A DNA stretch of 64,000 nucleotides from Flavobacterium johnsoniae (GTDB taxonomy: Bacteria; Bacteroidota; Bacteroidia; Flavobacteriales; Flavobacteriaceae). Location of the stretch: positions 310,001 through 374,000 of the forward strand of contig NZ_MLFK01000009.1 of NCBI RefSeq assembly GCF_001879205.1, in the 5' to 3' direction. Positions within the stretch are counted from its first letter, which is position 1. Each line of letters starts with the position of its first letter. Made by a program: the position numbers and the translations under genes. A model generated the notes under the pieces. It was not told where the DNA came from and searched no databases. It worked only from the letters and a program-made list of their open reading frames with translations. Below, one piece after another: positions 25,492 to 34,527 of this stretch.

Positions 25492-26772
25492 TTATTTTTT
25501 GGAAACCAGATACACCTGATGTCCTGCTTTTAGGGTCACTTTAGGTGTCCTCACTTTTTTGGCGAAATAGCCCGAGATGCCCTGAACCACCCCGCGGCTC
25601 AGGTCAGCGGCCACCTGCTGTCCTGCAGACTGTGTCATCATTAGGCTCGTGCCGGACTGTTGGCTCATATTCCCCGCCATTTCAGTCAGGGCACTTCTTT
25701 CGGCAGAATAAGGAACAGGCACTCCCTGCTGGCCGTCAAGGTCATAAATGGTAATGTCCACCGGAATAATGGATTCCTCCAGTTCGATGGAAGTGACTTT
25801 CAACTGAAGGCGGCCTGCCTGAATCTTGGCATTTGCCGTGACCATTGCACCCGCTGCTATGATATGACCTGCAATCCTTGCAGACTCCAAAAGACGAAGT
25901 GCTACGGCTCCCTCGCTGATAATGGTCTGGGACTGTTGCACGCAGGCCCTGATACTGTTTTTTGGCGGAAGCGTCTCTTGCATTGAACCGGCAGAATTAA
26001 ACCCTTTGCCCGTGTTCCATTCTGCAAGAAAAGTGCTGTCGTAAGGCTGGCGATACAGCGAGGATACCCTGCTTTTCTTTGAAGGAACCAGCGCCGAAAA
26101 ATTCTTCTCTTCTGATTCCGCCTTTGCTACTGCAGTGTTTTTGCCTGCAGGCTCGACAGGAGCGGAGCCTGAGGGAAGGTATTTGGCGACCATCTGATAG
26201 GATTTTTCCATAAGTGCCAGCTGGTCATCAACGGTGGCAGCTTTGGGAATTTCCTTTTGCGCGAGCTCCTGCTTCAGGTCCTCAAGCTGTCGGCGCAGCT
26301 CCTTGGTTTCTCCGTTGTCCTGCTGATAGAAAGAACCCAGCGTGCTTTGGGCAGTACGGTAAGTGTTCAGCGCCGGATTGTTAGTTTCTTCCGCGTCATC
26401 GGCTAGTGATTGTTTCTGCTCAGGTTTGCCCTCATTCCAGTAATCGGACAGCGTCGTTAAAGCGTTCTTTTTTTGCTCTTCTTTGTCTTCGAGTATTTCC
26501 TGCTCATACGCCTTCTGTTTATCTGCCTGCAGTACAGATCCGCTTGCCTGTGGCACGCTGTCGTTCAGACCAATGCTTTCGATCTGCTTTTTATCCTTCG
26601 ACGGCTTAAAGATCAAATACATACAGCCGACACATACAATTCCCATCAGTGTGAAAATTAGCGCTTTTTTAAAACGCTCGACAGTTGTCTTTTTTTCATC
26701 AGGCAGAAACGAGAAACTGTTTTGACGAGCTTCTTCTGAGAGAAGGCTGACTTTTTTTTTATTTTCTTTCAT
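25492..26772 (-). CDS. traM: Conjugative transposon protein TraM
   Basis: A 426-residue VirB10-like protein: cytoplasmic N-terminus, a membrane helix near 34-52, a long Gln/Glu/Lys-rich periplasmic spacer, and the C-terminal TraM domain (SIRACVQQSQTIISEGAVALRL, given here in part; then GAMVTANAKIQAGRLQL). It should link inner and outer membrane parts of the mating apparatus. It overlaps the TraL stop by 4 bp. Confidence 0.9.
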   Translation of the reverse strand: MKENKKKVSLLSEEARQNSFSFLPDEKKTTVERFKKALIFTLMGIVCVGCMYLIFKPSKDKKQIESIGLNDSVPQASGSVLQADKQKAYEQEILEDKEEQKKNALTTLSDYWNEGKPEQKQSLADDAEETNNPALNTYRTAQSTLGSFYQQDNGETKELRRQLEDLKQELAQKEIPKAATVDDQLALMEKSYQMVAKYLPSGSAPVEPAGKNTAVAKAESEEKNFSALVPSKKSRVSSLYRQPYDSTFLAEWNTGKGFNSAGSMQETLPPKNSIRACVQQSQTIISEGAVALRLLESARIAGHIIAAGAMVTANAKIQAGRLQLKVTSIELEESIIPVDITIYDLDGQQGVPVPYSAERSALTEMAGNMSQQSGTSLMMTQSAGQQVAADLSRGVVQGISGYFAKKVRTPKVTLKAGHQVYLVSKK

Positions 26773-27044
26773 AATCCTATTTTTTTAATTGGCTTCAGGG
26801 AGTCCTGTAGGGGCGCCGGACTTTCTTTCCCTGCCGAGACAGGGTTTTCGATATGTTCTACAGCCATATTGTTTCTTGCGTATGCCGTATCGCGGCATAC
26901 GTTGAAAATGACAACTGCGGTCAGCAGCACGTACGCTGCAAAAAAGTACAGTATTACCTGATGTTGCCTTTTTATTGGCATTGCTTCCCAGTTCCTGTCA
27001 AGCCCTTCCAGCCATTGGTTTATATTTGCTCTTAATTTATTCAT
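26769..27044 (-). CDS. traL: Conjugative transposon protein TraL
   Basis: A 91-residue protein with one membrane helix (about 28-50, VILYFFAAYVLLTAVVIFNV) after a basic cytoplasmic N-terminus, as in TraL proteins encoded just ahead of TraM. The size and position fit. The precise role in the mating channel is unknown. Confidence 0.75.
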   Translation of the reverse strand: MNKLRANINQWLEGLDRNWEAMPIKRQHQVILYFFAAYVLLTAVVIFNVCRDTAYARNNMAVEHIENPVSAGKESPAPLQDSLKPIKKIGL

Positions 27045-27062
27045 AACCTTGTTATTTTTTTC

Positions 27063-27491
27063 TCAAAGCTTAAAACGCTTTGGACATTTATCTGTTTTTT
27101 GGTGCTGTTCATCATTGACCAAGGCGACTGCCTGCGACGCGCTGGGCGCAGATATAACAGATAGGTTTGTCAGTTCCGCTTTTTTTAGCAGCTGTCCAAA
27201 TTGGTCTTTCCTTGCCACCTCCATTCTGTTGAGAGAAAATTTACCGTTCAGGTATTTTACCAGCATAATGCATCGTACGCTTGGCTTGTCTTCACCCGAC
27301 CATTGCAGGTAGCCTGTCAGCAGCAAGTCCTCTTTAGGCAAACTATCTTTTCCATTTTTGCAGTCTTCAAGGTATTCGCTGATGCTGTCTTTAAACTTTC
27401 CTCCGTACGCACCCTGCGTATGGAAATAGCCGTTAAATCCTTTTTCAGTCAGGATTCTCGCAAATGTGTCTAAATCTAATAATGCTTCCAT
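27063..27491 (-). CDS. Unrecognised 142-aa protein inserted between TraK and TraL
   Basis: Not recognised. A soluble 142-residue protein (MEALLDLDTFARILTEKGFNG, quoted in part) with no signal peptide or membrane helix. It has a GYFHTQGAYGGKFKDSI segment near the middle. Gaps of 18 bp to TraL and 11 bp to TraK show it is part of the operon. In CTnDOT traK and traL are adjacent, so this is an extra component or passenger. Confidence 0.7.
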   Translation of the reverse strand: MEALLDLDTFARILTEKGFNGYFHTQGAYGGKFKDSISEYLEDCKNGKDSLPKEDLLLTGYLQWSGEDKPSVRCIMLVKYLNGKFSLNRMEVARKDQFGQLLKKAELTNLSVISAPSASQAVALVNDEQHQKTDKCPKRFKL

Positions 27492-27502
27492 AAGATTTTT
27501 TT

Positions 27503-28126
27503 TTAGCGTTCGATGACTTCTAGATCCCTGTTTTCAACCACCGCGAACTTTTCAATATTAAAACCCTGCGGATTATTGTCCGAGCGCACCGAGTTTACCA
27601 GAAGGCAGGATGTAACCAGACTGCGGCTGGTTACATTACTCGAGCGTATGATAATTTGCCTTGCATAGCTCCGCACCACATACGGGTAAGTCTCGAAATT
27701 GCAGACCACGCTGTCCATTTCGATACGCTGCTGTACATTGCCTGATATAATCCGGTTGTAATAACCCTTTTCCAAAAGGTCCTTGTAGTAGTTAAAAGCA
27801 CTTTTATCGGCAAGGCTAAATGCTCTTTTCATATTGCTTTCAATGGCATTTTTGTCGGGCGCCAGGGTAAAGAACAGCTCGTGAAAACGCCTTACGTGCT
27901 CTCGGGCTTCCACAGGACGGTTGATCGAGGCGTCTTGAGCGAGTGCGAGCATGAGCGATTTGCCATTATCCAACACATAAATTTTCTGGCGCTGCTGCTC
28001 GGCAAAGCCATACGATCTCCAAAGCGCGTATCCGGTCACTGATGCACAGAGCACGGCAAATACAATTGCATAAAGCCTGATTTGCTGAAAACTGTTTTCT
28101 ATATTTCTGAGTGTTTTAAATTCCAT
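27503..28126 (-). CDS. traK: Conjugative transposon protein TraK
   Basis: A 207-residue VirB8-like protein: short basic N-terminus (FKTLRNIENSFQQIRLYA), one membrane helix near 17-33, then a periplasmic domain with KSLMLALAQD and IEMDSVVCNFETYPY. It is an inner-membrane part of the mating apparatus. It follows TraJ by 19 bp. Confidence 0.9.
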   Translation of the reverse strand: MEFKTLRNIENSFQQIRLYAIVFAVLCASVTGYALWRSYGFAEQQRQKIYVLDNGKSLMLALAQDASINRPVEAREHVRRFHELFFTLAPDKNAIESNMKRAFSLADKSAFNYYKDLLEKGYYNRIISGNVQQRIEMDSVVCNFETYPYVVRSYARQIIIRSSNVTSRSLVTSCLLVNSVRSDNNPQGFNIEKFAVVENRDLEVIER

Positions 28127-28145
28127 TTTATTGAATGTTTATTGA

Positions 28146-29141
28146 TTACTTATTGACCAGTCTTCCTGCAATGTTGCCTGCGGCCGAACCTGCACCTGCG
28201 CCGGCTATATTTCCGGACTTCATGGCAGTCTGGTGGATGTTGCGTGAAAAGTTTCCTGCGCCGCCTGCCTGTATAATCCAGCCTGTCACTGTTGGAATGG
28301 TAAAATAGCCCACAATGCCGATGATCATAAAAATGATGTATACCGTGTTTGAGGTATCAGGAATGAAAGCAGGATCAGCAAGCATTTCTATGTCCCTTTC
28401 AATGATCAGGGACTGGATCTTCGCCAGCATTGAGCTGAACAGGTCCGCTACGGGAAGCCAGAGATAAACGCTGACATACCTTGTAATCCACTGCGTGAGA
28501 GTCGACTGGAATCCGTCCCAGACTGATATGGCAAATGCGATAGGCCCGAGGATGGACAGCACTATGAGAAAGAAAATGCGTATGGTGTCGATCACCAGCG
28601 CTGCAGCCTGAAATAGTATTTCGAGCAGGTTGCGAAACCACTCTTTTATTATTTTCTCTATCTGATAGGTCTGCCTGTCCATATACATTCCGGCCATTGT
28701 CCCGATGTCCGAAGGCGACCAGCCCAGCTCGTCCAGTTTCTTGTCGAACTCCGCGTCCGATACCATATAGGCAGTTTCGGGATTGCGGATCATCGCTTCA
28801 TGCTCCAACAGGTCTTTTTTTGCCTGAAGATCGTTCAGGTCCAAAACCTGATCTTCCAGAATGCTATGTGTTCCCTGAACTATCGGGCTTAATACAGCAT
28901 TGATTGTACCCAGCACGATTGTCGGGAAAAACATGATGCAGATGCCCAGTGCAAAAGGGCGCAGAAGAGGGTAGACATCAATAGGTTCAGCTCGGCTGAG
29001 CGCCTGCCAGACTTTCAAGGCCACAAAAAACAGCGCCCCGAGTCCTGCCAGTCCTTTGGCCACCGCCGCCATATCGGCGGACAGTGGTAGCATCTCATCA
29101 TACAGCGAGCGAAGTACCTCGTGAAGATTATTGAATTCCAT
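28146..29141 (-). CDS. traJ: Conjugative transposon protein TraJ
   Basis: A 331-residue polytopic VirB6-like inner-membrane protein with at least five hydrophobic segments and the TraJ signature MEFNNLHEVLRSLYDEMLPL. The C-terminus is Gly/Ala-rich (GAGAGSAAGNIAG). It should form part of the DNA channel. The start is 1 bp after the TraI stop. Confidence 0.92.
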   Translation of the reverse strand: MEFNNLHEVLRSLYDEMLPLSADMAAVAKGLAGLGALFFVALKVWQALSRAEPIDVYPLLRPFALGICIMFFPTIVLGTINAVLSPIVQGTHSILEDQVLDLNDLQAKKDLLEHEAMIRNPETAYMVSDAEFDKKLDELGWSPSDIGTMAGMYMDRQTYQIEKIIKEWFRNLLEILFQAAALVIDTIRIFFLIVLSILGPIAFAISVWDGFQSTLTQWITRYVSVYLWLPVADLFSSMLAKIQSLIIERDIEMLADPAFIPDTSNTVYIIFMIIGIVGYFTIPTVTGWIIQAGGAGNFSRNIHQTAMKSGNIAGAGAGSAAGNIAGRLVNK

Positions 29142-29142
29142 A

Positions 29143-29775
29143 TTACCAATATTTTTGGTTTGGGGTGCCGTAAAGCTCTAGGACTCTTTTGGTACTGTTC
29201 TGTTTTTTAGCTCGCAGGATACTCACCGATATATTCTTATTGGTGTAGTAGCGCACCAGGCTGTGGTATTCTTTTACCTCTTTGTATACACGGTCGATAA
29301 TGTCCATTCGCTCCTTATCACTGAGTGACAGGCTAGAGGAGGTGACAATCTGTTTGAGTTCTTTCAAAAGCTCGGTACTCTCTCCCAACAGCGCCGAATA
29401 TCCCTTGGCAATGGCGGTCAGCTCCCTTGCCGAAAAGTTTGGATCATTAAGCATCCTACCGAAATTTTGCACATACATTTCCGATACATCACCCACCAAA
29501 AGGACGGTCTGCTGTACCTTGCGGGCGTCCTTTACCAGATTGTTAATCGCCTGTAGCTTATCGTAATATTCTTTGCCCTGCTTGTATACCTTTTCGACTT
29601 CCTTGAAATTTTTGACCACATTGCTAACTGTAGAGGAAGTCTGTATGATCTCGTTGGCGCTGTTGAGAATCCCCGAGGCAAGATTGGCCGGATCGGTAAC
29701 CACAAACTGGGCATTTGCTGATGGAGCCGAGGCAAGCATAATTGCCGCAGACACCATAAATAGTATTTTTTTCAT
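29143..29775 (-). CDS. traI: Conjugative transposon protein TraI (DUF4141)
   Basis: A 210-residue protein with signal peptide (MKKILFMVSAAIMLASAPSA, cleavage near NAQ) and a helical body (VVTDPANLASGILNSANEI) typical of the DUF4141/TraI family, resembling VirB5 minor pilus proteins. Note that this TraI is not the F-plasmid relaxase. It lies between TraG and TraJ, as in CTnDOT. Confidence 0.9.
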   Translation of the reverse strand: MKKILFMVSAAIMLASAPSANAQFVVTDPANLASGILNSANEIIQTSSTVSNVVKNFKEVEKVYKQGKEYYDKLQAINNLVKDARKVQQTVLLVGDVSEMYVQNFGRMLNDPNFSARELTAIAKGYSALLGESTELLKELKQIVTSSSLSLSDKERMDIIDRVYKEVKEYHSLVRYYTNKNISVSILRAKKQNSTKRVLELYGTPNQKYW

Positions 29776-29802
29776 TGTTATCGGTTTTTAAATTGTTATT
29801 GA

Positions 29803-32307
29803 TTATTGATTTTCCTGTTCGCGGCGCCTGCTGGCGATCTGCTTAATGGCGAGTTCTACATTGCCGCCAAGTTCAGCGGCAAGCTGCATTACTTCCATTT
29901 TTTCTGTTTCTTCTGTCGTGTACGCGAGATATTCCTCAGCGGACACTTCTGTGGCATAGACAGCCGAGTGTGTCCCTCCAAGCCCGATCCATACTTCTTT
30001 GTAAAGACGTGATGCATCGTTGTTCATATTAATGGATAACACCTGCGCTTTTTCTTTGTCTGTCAGTCCGAGCATGGCCTGTATTTCATCAAACTTGTTG
30101 ATGTATTTGCGCTGATCGAGAAGAATCTTGCAGTCCGAATTATTGATGATGCTTTCCTTAACAATAGGGGATTGGATAATGTCATCTACCTCTTGGGTCA
30201 CCACAATGGCCTCGCCAAAGAACTTCCGGACAGTCTTAAATAAATACTTTATATAATTTGCCATACCTTCCTTTGCAATAGCTTTCCAAGCCTCTTCAAT
30301 CAGGATCAGTTTTCGGATGCCCTTAAGCCTTCGCATCTTGTTGATGAACACTTCCATAATGATGATCGTTACAATTGGAAAGAGGATTTTATGCTCCTTG
30401 ATCGCATCAATCTCAAAGACTATAAAACGCTTGGAAAGCAGATCCAGCTGCTTGTCGGAATTCAGCAGGTAATCATACTCGCCGCCTTTGTAATAAGGCT
30501 CCAGTACATTAAGAAAATTGGCAATGTCAAAGTCTTTTTCCCTTACCTGTTTTTCTGTCAGTACGCTTCGGTAATCTCCCTGAACAAACTCATAAAAGGC
30601 ATTGAAAGACGGAAAGGCGTCATCGCGTTTAATCTTTTCAATATAACCGCTTACGGCATTGGACAGTGCCACTTCCTCGGAGCGGGTGGTAGGCTCGTCA
30701 TCACGTTTCCATAATGTCAGTATGAGCGTCTTGATACTTTCTCTTTTTTCAATATCGAAAACCCCGTCATCGGTATAGAAAGGGTTAAAGGCAATGGGAT
30801 TATCCTCGGTATAGGTAAAATATACGCCGTCTTCGCCTTTGGTTTTTCCATTAATCAGTCCGCACAATCCTTGATAGGAGTTACCGGTATCTACCAGTAG
30901 GACATGGGCGCCCTGTTCATAATACTGCCTCACCATATGGTTGGTGAAAAAAGACTTGCCACTTCCCGAGGGACCTAGTATGAACTTGTTGCGGTTGGTA
31001 ATGATACCGCGTTTCATCGGCAAGTCTGAAATGTCCAGATGGATAGGTTTTCCCGTCAGCCTGTCTGCCATCTTGATGCCGAATGGCGAAGGGGAATCAT
31101 GGTAATTGGTTTCTTGGGTGAAGAAACACAATGCCGGTTCAATGAAGGTGTAAAAGCTTTCCTCACTTGGAAAATCTCCTGCATTGCCGGGCATACCCGC
31201 CCAGTACAGCGCCGCCGTATCAGTAGTATTGTGCCTTGGCTTGCATTCCATAAGGGCCAGTGCGCTCCCGCAGTCGTTTTTCAGCTGTTTAAGTTCAGAC
31301 GGGTCGTCAGACCATGCCATGATATTGAAGTGTGCGCGGATTGACGACAGTCCAAAGGAATGCGCCTCATTCAGATAGCGTTCTATCCACTCTTTGTTGA
31401 TCTGGTTGGCCCGACTGTAGCGTGCCAGCGAGTGCATGTTTCGGGCGGACTTTTCAAACTTCTGCAGGTTCTCCTCACTGTTGTCCAAAAACAGGTACTG
31501 GTTGTAAATGTGATTGCAGTTAAGCATTAACCCCACAGGAGATGCAAAAGATAAACGACAGTCGCTGCGGTCTGTGGAGAGTTTTTCATATCGCTTATCA
31601 GCTGATACCGATGAGGGTAGGTCCTCTGTGTCGGAAAGCGTATGAAGGCACAGCCTATTATTTCCTACGCGTACCTCTTCGCTGCCCAGCACAATATCCT
31701 GCATCGAGGTACCTGATTTCCTTGAAAGGGTCAGGTACTGTTCCAACAGCCCCGGCCTGCCTTGCTCACCTAAAATGTCTTCTTCGCTCATACGGCTGAT
31801 TTTGACAAATCCGCAGTCGTTTATAATGCGCTCAAACTGGGCAACGGCTTCCATAAAACGGTGAACTGTTTCTTTATCCCTGATTTCTTTTGGTATCAGT
31901 ACACCTTTGCACAATGAGGAGAAATTGCTCTGCATCCGCATGCGCTCTTTGGTCGTCTTGGTAAGAAACAGATAACAGTAATGGTTCAGGAACGGGCGCT
32001 CATTAAAGTGCCGCTGATAAGACCTGGCCAGAAAACTCTGCACTTCTTTGTCCATTTCAGGATCATAGTTCTCCTTGATGTACCAGTCCTGTTTATGGAC
32101 GACTGTAAAATCGGGAAGTGTCTTAATGGCCTTATGCCAGGCAGAATGAATAGCGTCATATTCGGCAGAAGCGACCGTAAAGAGTTCGGGTAGACGGACT
32201 TCAAAGCAGGCGGTAATATCCGCATCCTTTGAAAGGATGCAGTTGTTCTCTACTGCTAGCAGCGGAAATCTGCTTTCCAGTGTTGTAGTCTTGGCTGCGT
32301 TTCTCAT
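29803..32307 (-). CDS. traG: Conjugation system ATPase TraG (VirB4 family)
   Basis: An 834-residue VirB4-type ATPase. The Walker A GPSGSGKSFF lies near residue 447, followed by LLVDTGNSY and the Walker B region LILIEEAWKAI near 700. The N-terminal third matches TraG-type proteins (LESRFPLLAVENNCILS). It energises assembly of the mating channel at the inner membrane. It overlaps TraF by 4 bp. Confidence 0.95.
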   Translation of the reverse strand: MRNAAKTTTLESRFPLLAVENNCILSKDADITACFEVRLPELFTVASAEYDAIHSAWHKAIKTLPDFTVVHKQDWYIKENYDPEMDKEVQSFLARSYQRHFNERPFLNHYCYLFLTKTTKERMRMQSNFSSLCKGVLIPKEIRDKETVHRFMEAVAQFERIINDCGFVKISRMSEEDILGEQGRPGLLEQYLTLSRKSGTSMQDIVLGSEEVRVGNNRLCLHTLSDTEDLPSSVSADKRYEKLSTDRSDCRLSFASPVGLMLNCNHIYNQYLFLDNSEENLQKFEKSARNMHSLARYSRANQINKEWIERYLNEAHSFGLSSIRAHFNIMAWSDDPSELKQLKNDCGSALALMECKPRHNTTDTAALYWAGMPGNAGDFPSEESFYTFIEPALCFFTQETNYHDSPSPFGIKMADRLTGKPIHLDISDLPMKRGIITNRNKFILGPSGSGKSFFTNHMVRQYYEQGAHVLLVDTGNSYQGLCGLINGKTKGEDGVYFTYTEDNPIAFNPFYTDDGVFDIEKRESIKTLILTLWKRDDEPTTRSEEVALSNAVSGYIEKIKRDDAFPSFNAFYEFVQGDYRSVLTEKQVREKDFDIANFLNVLEPYYKGGEYDYLLNSDKQLDLLSKRFIVFEIDAIKEHKILFPIVTIIIMEVFINKMRRLKGIRKLILIEEAWKAIAKEGMANYIKYLFKTVRKFFGEAIVVTQEVDDIIQSPIVKESIINNSDCKILLDQRKYINKFDEIQAMLGLTDKEKAQVLSINMNNDASRLYKEVWIGLGGTHSAVYATEVSAEEYLAYTTEETEKMEVMQLAAELGGNVELAIKQIASRRREQENQ

Positions 32308-32642
32308 ACGATGCTGGATTTAGCGGTTGACCTTAAATAACGTCGTATTGGCTTGCGGCATATGATGTAACGGGGATGCCTTTTTTTTGCCCCAATTTTC
32401 ATCAGTCCGTGTTCCCCGTACTTCCTGTTCAGCGAGAAGGTCTGCCAGACAATGAGCGAGGCGCCGCCTGTGCCGAGAAAAAGACAGATATAGGAACTGG
32501 TCCCGGCCATGTATAAAATCATGACCAGGATAAGTATTCCAAGCAGCCCTCCTGCGAAGATGAATAGGTACTGTGCCTTGAGTCCCCTGAACTCGACTGT
32601 TCTTCCTATGCCTTTGTTGATGTTGTAAGTATTCATAGGCAA
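32304..32642 (-). CDS. traF: Conjugative transposon protein TraF (DUF4133)
   Basis: A 112-residue protein with two adjacent membrane helices (about 25-65) after the family start YNINKGIGRTVEFRGLKAQY. It resembles VirB3. The ATG at 32642 overlaps nothing and the stop overlaps TraG by 4 bp. Confidence 0.92.
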   Translation of the reverse strand: MPMNTYNINKGIGRTVEFRGLKAQYLFIFAGGLLGILILVMILYMAGTSSYICLFLGTGGASLIVWQTFSLNRKYGEHGLMKIGAKKRHPRYIICRKPIRRYLRSTAKSSIV

Positions 32643-32644
32643 GG

Positions 32645-32950
32645 TTAAAGAAAGAAGGAGCGAAGGATGGTAGCCGCGACAATAAGGAAGATACAGGCGC
32701 CGAACCAGCTCGCCGCGGTTTTTGAGGTGTCGGGATCTCCGCTGCTGAATTTATTGTACACCTTAACCCCTCCGATCAGGCCGACCACAGCTCCAATGGC
32801 GTAGATAAGTTGTGTGGCGGGATCAAAATAGGAGGTAACCATTTGGGTGGCTTCCGTGATACCTGCTGTTCCGTTTCCCTGCGCCGATAACTTTAAGGAT
32901 GACAGCATTATGATTACTGCCGGCAGGAATTTTTTTCTTTGTTTTTTCAT
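32645..32950 (-). CDS. traE: Conjugative transposon protein TraE (DUF4134)
   Basis: A VirB2-like small pilin-type protein of about 101 residues. The start at 32950 (MKKQRKKFLPAVIIMLSSLK) gives a proper signal peptide; an upstream ATG at 32986 adds 12 residues and is less likely. The mature part has TYFDPATQLIYAIGAV-like (SYFDPATQLIYAIGAVVGLI) and two hydrophobic segments. It is the first gene after the internal terminator, so it should have its own promoter. Confidence 0.9.
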   Translation of the reverse strand: MKKQRKKFLPAVIIMLSSLKLSAQGNGTAGITEATQMVTSYFDPATQLIYAIGAVVGLIGGVKVYNKFSSGDPDTSKTAASWFGACIFLIVAATILRSFFL

Positions 32951-33096
32951 AATGAAACACTTTAAATTGTTACTGTATTTCCGCATTATGCGGGCTCTGG
33001 CAACAAAAGTGTGATGAAAATCAAGTGCCTGCCGTAAAGTGGCTGTCTGTGGAATCAGTTGACTATCTGTGGCGTTATTCTTAATGTTTTAGCATA

Positions 33097-33130
33097 AAAA
33101 AACGTCAAACATTTAAGTTTGACGTTTTTT
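33097..33130. terminator. Terminator inside the tra cluster, between traD and traE
   Basis: AAAAAACGTCAAAC (33097-33110) pairs with GTTTGACGTTTTTT (33117-33130), a perfect 14-bp stem with a 6-base loop. It separates the TraA-TraD transcript from TraE-TraN. Confidence 0.9.
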
Positions 33131-33159
33131 GTTAAATGAGAAAGGGGAGTATTACCCTT

Positions 33160-33804
33160 TCAAACATACTCCCCAATATCAAATTCATTCAAATCAATTT
33201 TCCGCAGATAGGAAGAACTGGAATTCTTTTCAGAGGAAAGGCTCCCGTCCAACAGCTCGGCTATTTTTCGGGAGGCACTTTCTATGGAATTTTCCAGCAG
33301 GCTGAATAATTCGGTTCCCTGTATTTTCTGAACTAAAGCTATCGCTGTTTCCTGTTGAGAGGGCTCCAATTTATCTTTTTGAAGCAGCATCCCCACGGAG
33401 CTTAGTTCCTCGAAGGTAACCCCTTGGGCAAAACCGTCATCTGCGCTGGATATTCCGTACCTGTTCCATTCTTCTTCTTCCTGTTCAAAATCAGGCATAT
33501 TACTGAAAACTTCGTCCAGCTCTTCCTGCGGAATTTGAACACCTACGTTTTCATTTTCGTCGTATTCAATGTCAAAATTATCGGGATTCACCGCTGTTTC
33601 CTCAATTTGGCTTTTAGTGGCATTGTTTGGGACTGAAAGGCTTCTTACAGGCTTGGGCTGACCCATAATATCGGGCAGGTTTGGATTAATTTTTTCCTGT
33701 TTAGTCTGCTGTTGCTTTAAGCTTTTCTTAATGACAATCTTGTCCTGCAGAAGCAGGACTATGACTATTAGCAGGCATATCACAATAACTATTTCCATAA
33801 TCAA
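33160..33804 (-). CDS. TraD-like conjugative transposon protein
   Basis: A 214-residue protein with an N-terminal membrane helix (IVIVICLLIVIVLLLQ), then a Glu-rich region (QEEEEWNRYG, SADDGFAQGVTFEELSSV). The start overlaps the previous DUF3408 gene by 4 bp. By position and sequence pattern it corresponds to TraD of Bacteroides-type conjugative transposons. Its role is not known in detail. Confidence 0.75.
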   Translation of the reverse strand: MIMEIVIVICLLIVIVLLLQDKIVIKKSLKQQQTKQEKINPNLPDIMGQPKPVRSLSVPNNATKSQIEETAVNPDNFDIEYDENENVGVQIPQEELDEVFSNMPDFEQEEEEWNRYGISSADDGFAQGVTFEELSSVGMLLQKDKLEPSQQETAIALVQKIQGTELFSLLENSIESASRKIAELLDGSLSSEKNSSSSYLRKIDLNEFDIGEYV

Positions 33805-34079
33805 AGAATTGGTTTTTGTTTTTCAATATGCAGCGTCTTTATATCCTCTCCAAAATCGTGAAAATGCTGCTTTAGCACGTTGTACATGTAATCTGAGATT
33901 GTGATTTTTCCATCGCCGAGGATAAAAACAATACGTGATATCATCCTGTGAAAATCCTCACTGATATACACCGACTTGCCGTTTCTAGCTATAAATTCTG
34001 CCGGTTGTAAAAAATTGTCTTTGTATTGCCCAATTTGTGCAGGCAGCTTGGTTTTCTTAAATAAATTTTTCATAATCAT
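33801..34079 (-). CDS. DUF3408-type small protein (TraC position)
   Basis: A 92-residue protein with the DUF3408 core KSVYISEDFHRMISRIVFIL and SDYMYNVLKQHFHDF, as in the next gene. DUF3408 proteins are ribbon-helix-helix-like and usually accompany ParA-like TraA. Likely a DNA-binding partner. It overlaps the TraD-like gene by 4 bp. Confidence 0.78.
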   Translation of the reverse strand: MIMKNLFKKTKLPAQIGQYKDNFLQPAEFIARNGKSVYISEDFHRMISRIVFILGDGKITISDYMYNVLKQHFHDFGEDIKTLHIEKQKPIL

Positions 34080-34085
34080 AATATT

Positions 34086-34523
34086 TTAAAAAATGGGTTT
34101 AAACTTCTCATTAAAATCTTCAGTAATTGCTTTCTCAAATATTTCAAAATGATGTTCAAGAATATTGTCGAGATAGGCATACAGCGGTATCTGATTTTTC
34201 CCTATTACCTGTACAATGCGGGACAAACGCTCGTGATATTCCTGACGGATGTAAATACTCTTATCTCCACGCTTAGTCATTGAGTGGGTTTTCAAAAAGT
34301 GGCCGCCATAACTTCCGTCAAAACCTTTCTTTGTTCGGTTCTTTTCCCTTTGTACAGGTTTAATCGGCAGTAACTCTTCCTGTTTTACATCTATCTTTTG
34401 CGTCTCTTTGATTGGTTCAGGCGGAAACTGTATCCCTTCTTTTTTAACGCCGTCAACCATCAGGTCCATCATCAGTTCTTCATTAATGTCCGGCGGGGTT
34501 TTTCTCTTATTTTCCTTTTCCAT
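34086..34523 (-). CDS. DUF3408 protein (TraB position)
   Basis: A 145-residue protein with a Lys/Pro/Glu-rich N-terminal linker and a C-terminal DUF3408 domain (KSIYIRQEYHERLSRIVQVI, ending HFEIFEKAI). It lies 4 bp after the ParA-like gene. A paralogue of the 92-aa protein next to it. It may bind DNA and work with the ATPase in maintenance or regulation. Confidence 0.82.
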   Translation of the reverse strand: MEKENKRKTPPDINEELMMDLMVDGVKKEGIQFPPEPIKETQKIDVKQEELLPIKPVQREKNRTKKGFDGSYGGHFLKTHSMTKRGDKSIYIRQEYHERLSRIVQVIGKNQIPLYAYLDNILEHHFEIFEKAITEDFNEKFKPIF

Positions 34524-34527
34524 AAAT

